NCBI GenBank assembly: GCA_937921995.1
Contig: CAKZVF010000051.1
Coordinates: 1 to 54,473, forward strand
Length of the DNA: 54,473 nucleotides
Direction of reading: 5' to 3'
Origin: an uncultured Pirellulaceae bacterium
GTDB lineage: Bacteria > Planctomycetota > Planctomycetia > Pirellulales > Pirellulaceae
A program made the translations under genes and the position numbers. Every line of letters starts with the position of its first letter. The stretch's first letter is position 1. The notes under the pieces were generated by a model. It did no database searches and was not told the origin of the DNA. It worked only from the letters and a program-made list of their open reading frames with translations. Below are positions 24,546-32,989 of the stretch, one piece after another.

Positions 24546-25379
24546 TCAATCAGTAGTCGTTGCTTCTCTTGCGCCCGCGGCATAGGGCGCGCCTGGGTTC
24601 AGATCCAGCAAATCGCGTTTGGGTTCGACCAGAGATTGCTCAAATTGACAGCTCCACTGCGAATCGGGCACGGTGCCGGCAACGGTCTGTCCCGAATCGA
24701 TGACGGAGCCATTTTCGAAAATGTATTTTGCAGTGCGGAATAAAAGTTGACTGACATCATTAGGGTCGAGGTCACGAAAATGAACTTGCAGATCGTGAAG
24801 ACCGATTTCATCAAGTCCGCGCGTATCCATGAGCATGTCATTGGTCTCGGAATTACTGACGCTGTAAAACCGAACGTTCAATGAACCCAGCCGCTCAATC
24901 GGATCTTTCTCGCAGGATTCTAGGTAGGCCAGCGGATACGCGATCTGTTGGGAGTGCTGAAACACGATCGCGTTGGGTTGAGTGATCTCCACGAATGCTT
25001 GGAGGACGCCGTGAAATAGCCGAAGTCGATCCGCCGGTTCTAAACCATCGGCCAACATCTCGGTAATCAACAAGGACCACTTGCTGGATTCAATCCGCGC
25101 CGCGGCATCATTACAGGCCCACGACTGTTGAATGCTGGCCGTGTAGTCCGCGGGATCGGTTTTCTTGTCGGCGGAAAGGATGGCGGTTTGAGGAGCAACG
25201 TCAACGCCTCCCAGTGGCCTGCTGTGATTCTTGTGGATCAGCAAAAACGTGCCGCTGTTGGAATCCGGAGTGAGCGTCTCGATTCCAGATGCCAACAATT
25301 CCTCGGCGCGTGTTGCGAGGGCCGCCGGATCGTATGACGGGGGTGTGGTGTAGTGAAGCTCCGCCATCTGCATTGACAT
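24546..25379 (-). CDS. DUF4261 domain-containing protein
   Basis: This 277-aa cytoplasmic-looking protein has no signal peptide or membrane segment. The C-terminal part (DPNDVSQLLFRTAKYIFENG, then SVIDSGQTVAGT) matches the DUF4261 signature of a helix followed by G-x-x-I-x-x-G-x-T. The biochemical function of the family is unknown. The ATG at 25379 is chosen because AAGGAT lies upstream on this strand and MSMQMAELHYTTPP is a sensible N-terminus; an in-frame ATG at 25445 would give 299 aa. The gene is convergent with the giant gene, with only 36 bases between the stops, and divergent from the DUF1559 gene. Other members occur near toxin-immunity-like loci, but nothing here shows that role. Confidence 0.75.
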   Translation of the reverse strand: MSMQMAELHYTTPPSYDPAALATRAEELLASGIETLTPDSNSGTFLLIHKNHSRPLGGVDVAPQTAILSADKKTDPADYTASIQQSWACNDAAARIESSKWSLLITEMLADGLEPADRLRLFHGVLQAFVEITQPNAIVFQHSQQIAYPLAYLESCEKDPIERLGSLNVRFYSVSNSETNDMLMDTRGLDEIGLHDLQVHFRDLDPNDVSQLLFRTAKYIFENGSVIDSGQTVAGTVPDSQWSCQFEQSLVEPKRDLLDLNPGAPYAAGAREATTTD

Positions 25380-25554
25380 CGACGACTTATCCTTGGTCTT
25401 GGGGCGATCGTATAGCGGTAAAAGCGGGCATCTTAGCAAAATCATGGGGCGTCATAAACAGCGTGGAGATTTCGGGAGTGCCAAAACGGTCAACCGCCAC
25501 GTGCGGCCGTAAAAAGCTGTCTTTACCCATGCATGTCAAAATATTCGGATTCTT

Positions 25555-25582
25555 TTGAAGTTTCCTAATTACGACCTATACT
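25555..25582 (+). promoter_or_regulatory. Candidate sigma-70 promoter for the DUF1559 cluster
   Basis: TTGAAG (25555-25560) and TATACT (25577-25582) are separated by 16 bp and match the -35/-10 consensus at 4/6 and 5/6. The start codon at 25664 lies about 80 bases downstream. The site is placed by pattern only. Confidence 0.4.
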
Positions 25583-25663
25583 CTTGGGTGCGATCGTTGA
25601 ACATTGAAAATCATCTAGTTTATTCAAGGATTGGCTGCCGTCAGCTCATTTCCGATATACGCC

Positions 25664-26659
25664 ATGAAACATGTATCAAAGAAAAAGTTTAAAGCTTTCA
25701 CGTTAGTAGAACTCTTGGTCGTGATTGCGATCATCGGCATCTTAGTTGGCATGATGCTACCGGCGGTTCAGATGGTTCGGGAATCGGCCAGACAAACCCA
25801 GTGTTTAAATCGGCTGCGCCAAATTGGTTTGGCAACGATGATGTTCGACGATACTCATCAAGCCTTCCCGCCGGCAAGACTTTATCCCAAGAAATATGCC
25901 AGCGCCCCGCTGGATGCTGGTAGTGATCAACCTAGCTGGTTGGTTCGGATCCTGCCATATCTGGAACAGCAAGCCTTCTTCGAGCAGTTTGATCTTTCGG
26001 GATCCTATAAAAACCAACCCACCGAAGCGGTGCAACAAGCCCTGGCAGCATTTGTTTGTCCATCGCGTCGTTCAACGGACAACGCGTTGGCACCTGATTC
26101 GACGGAGAACGTTTTTGTCGTGGCTCCTTGTGGTTGCGGAGGCTTTGTCGAAGTTGACGTCGTCGGTGGAGCTACCGGAGACTACGCAGGTAATCACGGG
26201 GACCTTTCCCCCGGATCCATCGGCGCCGCAACCGACTACTACTACGGCGGCAATGGCACCGGCGTGATCATCTCGTCGCAGGCCAAACGAACCGGCGAAT
26301 CCCATCTGACTTGGGTCGACCGAATCGGTTTTAGAAATATTACGGACGGGTCAAGCAACACCGCGTTGGCCGGCGAGCTTCATGTTTCGCCCGAAAATCT
26401 TAATTCGATTCCCTTCAATGGCCCGATCTATAACGGTGAAGACTTAGCCGCGTTCACACGTGTTGGTGGTCCGGGCGTTCGGATTTTATCCGGTGGCGAG
26501 GAAGGCAATTCGATTCTTGGATTTGGCAGCTGGCACCCGGGAACATGCAATTTCGTCTACGCAGACGGCAGCACCAAAGCGGTCGATAACGATATCGACA
26601 CCATGACGCTGGGGCAGATCTGTAACCGCAGCGACGGCCAAGTGCAGAACGCTCAGTAG
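25664..26659 (+). CDS. DUF1559 pseudopilin-like protein (H-X9-DG)
   Basis: This 331-aa exported protein has a type IV prepilin-like N-terminus, FTLVELLVVIAIIGIL, followed by MMLPAVQ and REAARRxxC-like residues. It then has the DUF1559 body and a C-terminal H-P-G-T-C-N-F-V-Y-A-D-G segment, an exact H-X9-DG motif. The residue before FTLVE is Ala, not the usual Gly. The ATG at 25664 gives a short basic leader; a TTG at 25631 is in frame but adds an unlikely extension. DUF1559 proteins are massively expanded in planctomycetes and thought to be envelope pseudopilins of unknown role. This is the first of five co-directional envelope genes, with a candidate promoter upstream. Confidence 0.92.
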   Translation: MKHVSKKKFKAFTLVELLVVIAIIGILVGMMLPAVQMVRESARQTQCLNRLRQIGLATMMFDDTHQAFPPARLYPKKYASAPLDAGSDQPSWLVRILPYLEQQAFFEQFDLSGSYKNQPTEAVQQALAAFVCPSRRSTDNALAPDSTENVFVVAPCGCGGFVEVDVVGGATGDYAGNHGDLSPGSIGAATDYYYGGNGTGVIISSQAKRTGESHLTWVDRIGFRNITDGSSNTALAGELHVSPENLNSIPFNGPIYNGEDLAAFTRVGGPGVRILSGGEEGNSILGFGSWHPGTCNFVYADGSTKAVDNDIDTMTLGQICNRSDGQVQNAQ

Positions 26660-26732
26660 CACTTTTGCCTTTTGCCCACGAAAGCTTTACGCCAATAGAA
26701 GTCGCTAACAGAAGCACTCATAAGTCTCGAAC

Positions 26733-27236
26733 ATGCTCCCCATGAAAACTAAACCCGCCAGCCAATCGTCGCGATCCGGCCGACTCATTTTTGGGTTGGC
26801 GGCCGCGTTTCTATTTCCGTTGATGTTGGGGTGCGGTTCTGACCAACTGCCAACGTATCCCGTAAGCGGCACGATTGAATTCCCCGACGGTACGCATCCA
26901 ATGTTTGGTGACATCGAGTTTTACAACTCCCAGCACAAGATAAATGCCCGAGGTAAAATCCAGCGCGACGGATCGTTTACCGTTGGAACTTACACCGACA
27001 ACGACGGGGCCGTTGAGGGGAAACATCAGATCATTGCATTGCAAGTGTCAGGCAATTATTTGACGGAGAAGTTGAACGATTCCATCAAACACGATCACGG
27101 CGACTTAATAAATTCGTCATTTTTCGATTATCGAACTTCCGGTTTGGAATGCGAAATCGTCCCAGGTGACAATCAGGTCAATCTGACCGTCAGGAAAAAT
27201 CCGCGACAAACTTCCGAGGGAATGCCGAAAAGATGA
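26733..27236 (+). CDS. Small lipoprotein with carboxypeptidase-regulatory-like fold
   Basis: This 167-aa protein has an N-terminal basic stretch, a hydrophobic run and a lipobox ending LMLGC, followed by the TYPVSGTIEFPDG opening typical of small planctomycete lipoproteins with a transthyretin or carboxypeptidase-regulatory-like fold. Such genes very often sit directly beside DUF1559 genes, as here, 73 bases downstream. The start may be the ATG at 26733 or the one at 26742 (MKTKPA). It is probably anchored in a membrane and exposed to the periplasm-like space. The function is unknown. Confidence 0.8.
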   Translation: MLPMKTKPASQSSRSGRLIFGLAAAFLFPLMLGCGSDQLPTYPVSGTIEFPDGTHPMFGDIEFYNSQHKINARGKIQRDGSFTVGTYTDNDGAVEGKHQIIALQVSGNYLTEKLNDSIKHDHGDLINSSFFDYRTSGLECEIVPGDNQVNLTVRKNPRQTSEGMPKR

Positions 27237-27329
27237 ACTCTCGGCCTTGACCCCGCGTAGCAAGACAAGAATACTTTGTTTCCGCAGGTCAGGCCGTTTC
27301 GACCATTCGTATTGGTTTTCGTTCATCAA

Positions 27330-27725
27330 ATGTTGCCCAAGCAATTAAAAATTTGCTTCTTCGTAGGTTACTTAGGTTTATTGTTAAACCTCGGGCCTTC
27401 GTTGCATCACGCCCCGATCTTTGGCCTGCACGACCATAGCCACAGCACCGAAAGTGCCGGCACCAACTGTCATTCTTGTTGCGGTCACGCATCGCATTCG
27501 CACACGCTGCCCCAGCAAGGGCCCAGCGACGATTCTGTCCCCGATCTCAGTAACGATCACGATTGTTCGTTTTGCAAGTTCTTCGATCAGTACCATGTGA
27601 TTGTTGAGCCTGTTCAAACCATCGAGGCATCCGAATTAGCCGAAACCCGTTCGGTCGTCCGACCTGCTGATGCCTTTACCGTCTGTCTTATTCGGCAGGC
27701 ACGCGGCCCGCCCACATTGGCGTGA
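27330..27725 (+). CDS. His-rich exported protein, DUF2946-like
   Basis: This 131-aa protein starts at the ATG 27330 (MLPKQLKICFF), which puts a hydrophobic signal-like segment at residues about 7-22; an in-frame TTG at 27276 would bury it. The middle is very rich in His and Cys (LHHAPIFGLHDHSHS, CHSCCGHASHSHT), then DHDCSFCKFF and a C-terminal ARGPP. The CxxC-F segment and the terminal R-x-PP resemble DUF2946-type small metal-associated proteins. Binding of zinc or copper is inferred from composition only. It lies between a lipoprotein and a second DUF1559 gene. Confidence 0.65.
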   Translation: MLPKQLKICFFVGYLGLLLNLGPSLHHAPIFGLHDHSHSTESAGTNCHSCCGHASHSHTLPQQGPSDDSVPDLSNDHDCSFCKFFDQYHVIVEPVQTIEASELAETRSVVRPADAFTVCLIRQARGPPTLA

Positions 27726-27820
27726 GAACCGTCTGCGTCTTTGCCTTGGGTTTTGTCCAAGTGTATGCGCGCACCGGATCTCCCTCTCTTTAGCAACTTC
27801 TTCACCGTTTTGCGTCATTG

Positions 27821-27838
27821 TGCTTGAAAGTTCAAGCA
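27821..27838. promoter_or_regulatory. Perfect 8+2+8 inverted repeat, candidate operator
   Basis: TGCTTGAA-AG-TTCAAGCA is a perfect dyad. The 2-base centre is too short for an RNA hairpin loop, which favours a binding site for a dimeric DNA-binding protein. It lies about 100 bases after the His-rich gene and about 307 bases before the second DUF1559 gene. The cognate regulator is unknown. Confidence 0.35.
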
Positions 27839-28131
27839 ATTCGTATGCGGACGATTTCTGTTGCTCTGTATGTAGACAAGCCTTGATTTACTTCTGCGCG
27901 AATTCTGGACGAACCTGTTGTTCGATCCCCAAGTTTGCGCTGTGGAAATTAATCAGCAGACACAAGCTACCGCCGCCGGCGCTATTGCGCGTCCTAGCGG
28001 ACCGACTTATTCGTTGAACCTTTAAGTCAACAGCGTGTGTTTGTAGTGGCTTTAAATTTGCATCTTTTGCTTTGCATTTGATTAGGTGCTACGTCCAATG
28101 GCCAATGCCGCTGGACGATCCACGCCATTTC

Positions 28132-28137
28132 AGGAGA
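28132..28137 (+). promoter_or_regulatory. Shine-Dalgarno site for the second DUF1559 gene
   Basis: AGGAGA lies 7 bases before the ATG at 28145. It stands out because most starts in this window have no such site, and it fixes the start codon. Confidence 0.8.
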
Positions 28138-28144
28138 AGAGACA

Positions 28145-29236
28145 ATGTTTGTTAAACAATCGTCCCGAGATCGTATGCGTGCCGGTTTCACGTTGGTGGA
28201 ACTGTTGGTTGTGATCGCCATTATTGGAATCTTGATCAGCATGTTACTGCCAGCGATTCAATCGGTGCGTGCAGCGGCAAGGCGAACGGTTTGTGCGAAT
28301 AAGTTTCGCCAGATCGCGCTTTCGGTGCACAACTATGAATCATCGAGGATGCATTTTCCCGTGAATCAGATCGGGCCTGGCTTAGAGACTCCAGCAGGAG
28401 ATTTCTCCTCGGGTTACTACAGCTGGATCGTTCCGCTGCTTCCTCATTTTGAGCAACAGAACGTTTACAACTTAATGGATCATTCAATCAGCAACGGTGA
28501 CGGCGATGGTTATAAAATCAGCGCCACTCATCCCAATGCTGAAGCGGCCGGTACATTAATTGAAACGTTGATCTGTCCGTCAGATACTCCTAATTTCGAG
28601 AACTCAGTTATTCTGGGAAGTGCCAACCCAGCGCCGTGCAGCATGGCTGCTAACGCGGGATGGCCTTATCGGTCGACAGGAATTGATGGAGCTGGAAGCA
28701 CCGGTAAGTTTAACGGCGTGATTCCTTTGGTTCATCCCTCAGAAAACATTTCGTGGCATGGAGCCAAACGATTGAGCTTCGGTTCGATTGCTGACGGCTC
28801 TTCGAACACGGCTTTGATATCTGAGCGGCTGATTCAGCAAGGAAACAGCGGCGATGAAATTGACAACGGGGACGATAGGACTCGTTCCTTGCATATTCTC
28901 GACAGAAACGAACCGCTGAGCGCGATCGTCGATCAAATGAGCAGCTCACACGCACATGTGTTCCAGTCAGCTCATATTGGCCGATCTTGGTCCAGTGGTT
29001 CGCCTTTGGTGGCACCTATCTATATGCATGTTTCCCAACCCAACTCGCGCATGGGACATTACGACTCAAGCGTTGAAGAAGGTGATTTTGTTTTTACAGC
29101 CAGCAGCCAACATTCCGGCGGCGTGAACGTCGCGCTGGCCGATGGCTCTGTGCATTTCGTTTCGGATGACGTTTCCCCTATCGTTTGGTGGGCCGTTGGT
29201 GGCCGCAATGATGGGCGCGTCGAAACACTTGATTAA
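28145..29236 (+). CDS. DUF1559 pseudopilin-like protein (H-X9-DG), second copy
   Basis: This 363-aa protein has a prepilin peptidase-type leader MFVKQSSRDRMRAG followed by FTLVELLVVIAIIGIL, with the canonical Gly at -1. The DUF1559 body includes the conserved SDGSSNTALISE-like segment (ADGSSNTALISERL). It ends with an H-S-G-G-V-N-V-A-L-A-D-G segment, an exact H-X9-DG match. The start is fixed by AGGAGA upstream. It differs in sequence from the copy at 25664-26659, so it is not a recent duplicate. It probably acts together with the adjacent PEP-CTERM protein in the envelope. Confidence 0.93.
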   Translation: MFVKQSSRDRMRAGFTLVELLVVIAIIGILISMLLPAIQSVRAAARRTVCANKFRQIALSVHNYESSRMHFPVNQIGPGLETPAGDFSSGYYSWIVPLLPHFEQQNVYNLMDHSISNGDGDGYKISATHPNAEAAGTLIETLICPSDTPNFENSVILGSANPAPCSMAANAGWPYRSTGIDGAGSTGKFNGVIPLVHPSENISWHGAKRLSFGSIADGSSNTALISERLIQQGNSGDEIDNGDDRTRSLHILDRNEPLSAIVDQMSSSHAHVFQSAHIGRSWSSGSPLVAPIYMHVSQPNSRMGHYDSSVEEGDFVFTASSQHSGGVNVALADGSVHFVSDDVSPIVWWAVGGRNDGRVETLD

Positions 29237-29295
29237 CTTTAATACTTTACTTAGACACACTTGCAACTAGACCGTTGCAGAAAGACCCAAATATT

Positions 29296-30072
29296 ATGAG
29301 TAGGTTTACTATTTTTTCCGCAGTGATGATTGCTGCCAGCTTCACCCAATCGGCTTGGGCCCAACACGAGCACTCCGATGTTGAATTTGGATACGACGAC
29401 ATCGCCAATCCGACTGCCCTTGTGCTGGAAAACGACAACGTATCCAGCGAGGGCATTCAATTCTGGGAAGGCGAGTTCGGGGTGTTGGACCCGGCTATTC
29501 CAGGAGACTTCGGCACCGATGACCCAGGCTTCGCAACAGCAATTGGCGAAGGTCTGCAGGTAAATATTGGCGACAATGTCTTCGTTCGCCCGCTCAACGC
29601 AGCAACACATCCAAGCTCTGTTCTTGGAAGGGGTTATGTCAACTATTACAATCCTACAACTCAACTGCTGGAGGCCGCCAATCGAATTGCTGTGAGCGAT
29701 GAATCAGTGGGAACGGTAGATCTTGTCCTCGATGGAGCAACGGCAACTGGTGATCCACTCCAGTTTGTTGGTTCCTTTAGTGGCAGCGATTTGGACGAGC
29801 ACGTCGTTTTTGACTTGCTGGATGACGCAACAGCACCCGATGGAGCGTATGGAGTTCTGTTAGAAATTGAAGTGCAACAGGCAAATGGATCGCCTGCGAT
29901 TGTTTCTGATCCGCTTTGGTTTGTCTTCAATCACAATTTGTCAGAAGAAGTGTTCGAAGGTCCCGCACTGGCCGCTTTTGGAATTGTTGAGTCCGAAGCC
30001 GTTCCAGAGCCAACCTCCTTGGCCTTCCTTTTCGGCGGGGCGACTTGCCTGATGCTGAGAAGACGTCGATAG
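29296..30072 (+). CDS. PEP-CTERM sorted exported protein
   Basis: This 258-aa protein starts at the ATG 29296 (MSRFTIFSAVM) and has a clear signal peptide cleaved after SAWA, exposing QHEHSDVEFGYDD. The C-terminus VPEPTSLAFL, a hydrophobic stretch and RRRR is a textbook PEP-CTERM signal, recognised by exosortase-type systems and usually linked to surface or exopolysaccharide sorting. No exosortase gene is in the window. The mature body (FGVLDPAIPGDFGTDDPGF) belongs to a family I know from planctomycetes, with no assigned function. The His-containing mature N-terminus fits the His-rich neighbour at 27330. Two hairpins follow the gene. Confidence 0.9.
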   Translation: MSRFTIFSAVMIAASFTQSAWAQHEHSDVEFGYDDIANPTALVLENDNVSSEGIQFWEGEFGVLDPAIPGDFGTDDPGFATAIGEGLQVNIGDNVFVRPLNAATHPSSVLGRGYVNYYNPTTQLLEAANRIAVSDESVGTVDLVLDGATATGDPLQFVGSFSGSDLDEHVVFDLLDDATAPDGAYGVLLEIEVQQANGSPAIVSDPLWFVFNHNLSEEVFEGPALAAFGIVESEAVPEPTSLAFLFGGATCLMLRRRR

Positions 30073-30076
30073 TGCA

Positions 30077-30096
30077 GACAGATCTTTAAATCTGTC
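30077..30096 (+). other. Small hairpin directly after the PEP-CTERM gene
   Basis: GACAGAT (30077-30083) pairs with ATCTGTC (30090-30096) across a 6-base loop. It has no T tract, so it is not a terminator by itself. It begins 5 bases after the stop and precedes the strong terminator, and may protect the mRNA 3' end. Confidence 0.45.
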
Positions 30097-30111
30097 GTAT
30101 CAGATATTTTC

Positions 30112-30145
30112 AAATGCAGCCGATAGTATCGGCTGCATTTTTTTT
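30112..30145 (+). terminator. Strong rho-independent terminator
   Basis: A perfect 13-bp stem (30112-30124 with 30128-30140, core GCAGCCGAT) has a 3-base loop and runs into eight Ts at 30138-30145. It closes the five-gene cluster that ends with the PEP-CTERM gene. Confidence 0.92.
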
Positions 30146-30305
30146 GTTTGACTTGATCCGCAATTTCTTAAAAACGTTTTCCCCCGCGGCATCTCTAAAA
30201 ACAAAACGGCACTCACATGTTTAACGACAAACCGGCAGGCGACCGTGAATAGCAGTGCGAACTCCGTCGCCTGAGTGCAAATCATTAAACGATACACTGA
30301 TCGAG

Positions 30306-32000
30306 TCATCCGAAAATATCGTCGATCGTTTCTTCTTTGCGCCCCAGCGAGTCTCGCCGCGCGTGGTCACGATCTTCTTCCAAAACGTGGACAGGCGTCG
30401 CCAGCGCCGTCACGGAAAATTCACGACTGGCGGATAACAATGCGTATCCAGTCGTCAACAGTGCGGTCAGGGCCACTGTCCAATACCCCATGAAACTTGC
30501 TGCCGAACCCCGACTCCAACCAGTGGTTTTTTGCACATCATCTAACGCCGTGTACCAATTGGCGTAAACTAAAAACCCTGAGTCAAAATACCGACCGCGG
30601 TAATCAAATGCCTCGACAACGGCGACAAACACACTGGGCAGAAACATGATGATCCCAAGTCCTAAAACGCCTGCCCAAATCGGAGCCTGCAACGCAAACC
30701 GTCTGACAAACTGGTTGAGGATATAGCAACAGCTGAGAAACAGCGAAAAATAGAACGTGGACAGGATCACCGTGTCAAAATCGAGTGTGTTGTTGAAGGT
30801 TAATAACAGGACCGTCGCCACCACGATTCCAAAGATCCCATTGGTCCACGCAAAAAGAAATCCGCGACCGGGGCCCGGCATCAGCAGTCCACCCAATGAC
30901 TTACCCAATCGCGTGCGCGGCATCGAGCGCCGAACGCGATTGGACAGCCGAGGCGAAGTCATCGTCATCAGGCTGCCCATCAAAAGCCAATAGTGCAAAT
31001 AGAACACCATCAAAACTCGTATCTCAGATTGGCCGACTCCTACCCCGGTCATACCGATCATAAAAGCAATAAAAAGCGTTTGTTGCACCAGCATCGCGAT
31101 CCGCAAATAGGACGCGCGATTTTCTGAGTCGAACGTGATTTGAGCCGTCGCCGCAACCAGCAACAATAAAGCTGTCGAGAGGACTCCACACGTCCAGCTA
31201 GAAATCCAAAAAGATGCCTCGACCGGAAGATTGCCAAACTCCTGAGCCAGGGTATAGGCCATAAAGCACCACATCCAAGCACAGCCCAGCAGAACCAACA
31301 CAAACACCAACTGCATCCCGGCGCTGATAATGCGCGTGTTGCTAACGCTGCCCATCGCCAACCCCAAGCAGCACAATGACACGCTGGATCCAAATGCCGC
31401 CAACAGCGACACGATAATTTGATAGACGTCAACGCCGCGCAGCAAAAATGTGAACGTCACGCAGGGCGCGAGCACCGACATGTAGATCAAAATTTGAAGA
31501 ACGGAGCTGCACAGTTTCCCAAGAATAATTTCTGAGGGGTTCATCGTCGTGATAGAAATCAGCTGCAATGTGCCATCTCCATGTTCGGCCGACAACGACT
31601 GAAACGTGCTGATGGGAACAATGATCATCAAAGGCAAACCCAAAGTGACCAAATAACCCGTCAACAGCGACTGCCCCAACTGATTACTGCTGGACCTGTC
31701 AGAAAGGATCACGAAGGTGACGACCAGCGTGATAATGATCGTCGCGAAAAACGTCCAAACAAAATGCCGACTCTTGGTGGCTTGGCGAGTCTCTTTGACC
31801 AAAATCGAACTAAAGCGGTCACTGGATCTATCTAAAAACGGGTCCAACCGTCCGTCTTTCTCAACGGCAATCCTCAGGTCAACGTCTTCATCAACGGACG
31901 TGTCGCCTCCTAAAGAGCCGGCGGAAAAGATTAAAATTTCATCGGCGTCGTTTTCTGTTTTTTCGGTCGCCGGGTCCGAGTTTGTTTCTTGGTTCGTCAT
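30306..32000 (-). CDS. ABC transporter permease
   Basis: This 564-aa integral membrane protein has an acidic cytoplasmic N-terminus (residues 1-80), then about 12 hydrophobic segments. The first half contains the permease-type sequence SAEHGDGTLQLISITTMNPS, as in NosY/GldF-type ABC-2 permeases, where a cytoplasmic loop contacts the ATPase. The ATG overlaps the TGA of the ATPase gene by 4 bases (ATGA), so the two are translationally coupled. The substrate is unknown. It is the last gene of the operon; no terminator is evident in the 230 bases between it and the convergent PEP-CTERM gene other than the stem at 30112-30140, which could also be read from this strand but lacks a T tract in that direction. 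Confidence 0.9.
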   Translation of the reverse strand: MTNQETNSDPATEKTENDADEILIFSAGSLGGDTSVDEDVDLRIAVEKDGRLDPFLDRSSDRFSSILVKETRQATKSRHFVWTFFATIIITLVVTFVILSDRSSSNQLGQSLLTGYLVTLGLPLMIIVPISTFQSLSAEHGDGTLQLISITTMNPSEIILGKLCSSVLQILIYMSVLAPCVTFTFLLRGVDVYQIIVSLLAAFGSSVSLCCLGLAMGSVSNTRIISAGMQLVFVLVLLGCAWMWCFMAYTLAQEFGNLPVEASFWISSWTCGVLSTALLLLVAATAQITFDSENRASYLRIAMLVQQTLFIAFMIGMTGVGVGQSEIRVLMVFYLHYWLLMGSLMTMTSPRLSNRVRRSMPRTRLGKSLGGLLMPGPGRGFLFAWTNGIFGIVVATVLLLTFNNTLDFDTVILSTFYFSLFLSCCYILNQFVRRFALQAPIWAGVLGLGIIMFLPSVFVAVVEAFDYRGRYFDSGFLVYANWYTALDDVQKTTGWSRGSAASFMGYWTVALTALLTTGYALLSASREFSVTALATPVHVLEEDRDHARRDSLGRKEETIDDIFG

Positions 32001-32989
32001 TGCACTCGTCCTTGGGTAACGTGCAAGAACGCTTCCTCCAATGATCGCTGTTTTGGCTGAAAACTGGAAACACGAATTCCGGCGTGAACCAACTCCGCCA
32101 ACAGGTCGGCCTGTTCATTAACGTCGTCAGAGAAAGCAAACGTCACGGAGCTATCGGTGACCTCAACCGGTTCAATGTGGTGACCGGTCACCAAGAAGTC
32201 AACGCACTTCTGGACGTCTTGGACGACTGAAATCTTCACGGTACTCTGCCGAGAATTTTTTGGCTGTCCCGAACGATCGGTTTCACCTTGTAAAATCTCT
32301 TCGACGGTGCCCACGGCCAACAATTGGCCATGTTCGATGATGCCGACGCGGTGGCACACTTCTGCCAGTTCTGACAGGATGTGGCTGCTGATTAACAGCG
32401 TTTTGCCCATCTGGGCAAGCGCGACGATCATGTCTCTGAGTTCGATGCGGGCTCTAGGGTCCAATCCCGCCGCCGGTTCGTCCAGAATCATCACGCTGGG
32501 GTTGTGAATCAAAGTTCTGCTGAGGCATAGACGCTGCTTCATCCCTTTGGACAGACCCTTCATGGGTTTTTGTGCGATGCGGTCCAACTGGGTAAACGCC
32601 ATTACCTCGCGGAGACACTTCCGGCGGTCGGCCCCTTTGATCCCATAACTGCGAGCGAAGAAATCCAAATACTCTTCACAGGTTACATTGGAATAAGCGC
32701 CAAATTGATCTGGCATAAAACCCAACCGGCGTCTGACGCGATCGGGATCGTCGACCACAGACAACCCGTCAACAAATGCGTCGCCGCGAGAAGGTTGATC
32801 GAGCGTTGCCAAGATCCGCATGCTGGTCGTCTTGCCGGCTCCGTTGGGTCCGATGAAGCCAAACACCTCTCCGGGATAGACCTTGAACGAAAGGTGATCC
32901 ACAGCCCGGGTGTCGCCGAACACGCGCGACATGTTTCGGAATTCGATGGACGGCGTGGTGTTACTGTTGACAGGACTACCATTTACCAT
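31997..32989 (-). CDS. ABC transporter ATP-binding protein
   Basis: This 330-aa ATPase has Walker A GPNGAGKTT (47-55), a Q-loop region MPDQFGAYS (92-100), signature LSKGMKQRL (146-154), Walker B VMILDEP (166-172) and the H-loop His203 in SSHIL. The C-terminal 100 residues form the extra domain usual in NatA/CcmA-like ATPases. It energises the permease encoded immediately downstream, with which it overlaps by 4 bases. It overlaps the 3' end of the preceding 712-aa membrane protein gene by 14 bases, so all act in one operon. Substrate and direction are not visible; similar pairs in bacteria are mostly exporters or involved in envelope processes. Confidence 0.95.
   Translation of the reverse strand: MVNGSPVNSNTTPSIEFRNMSRVFGDTRAVDHLSFKVYPGEVFGFIGPNGAGKTTSMRILATLDQPSRGDAFVDGLSVVDDPDRVRRRLGFMPDQFGAYSNVTCEEYLDFFARSYGIKGADRRKCLREVMAFTQLDRIAQKPMKGLSKGMKQRLCLSRTLIHNPSVMILDEPAAGLDPRARIELRDMIVALAQMGKTLLISSHILSELAEVCHRVGIIEHGQLLAVGTVEEILQGETDRSGQPKNSRQSTVKISVVQDVQKCVDFLVTGHHIEPVEVTDSSVTFAFSDDVNEQADLLAELVHAGIRVSSFQPKQRSLEEAFLHVTQGRVQ

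Larger units (their letters stand above)
27726..28144. other. 419-bp intergenic region with an 18-bp palindrome
   Basis: No convincing gene lies here; a 115-codon frame over 27670-28017 has no family likeness and overlaps the His-rich gene. The region holds a perfect dyad at 27821-27838, a direct repeat TTTGCAT at 28057-28063 and 28071-28077, and a good ribosome binding site just before 28145. Confidence 0.5.

Noticed and set aside
27670-28017. 115-codon frame between the His-rich and second DUF1559 genes
   Set aside because: It overlaps the His-rich gene, has odd composition (many Cys, Arg, Ser, Leu) and no recognisable domain.
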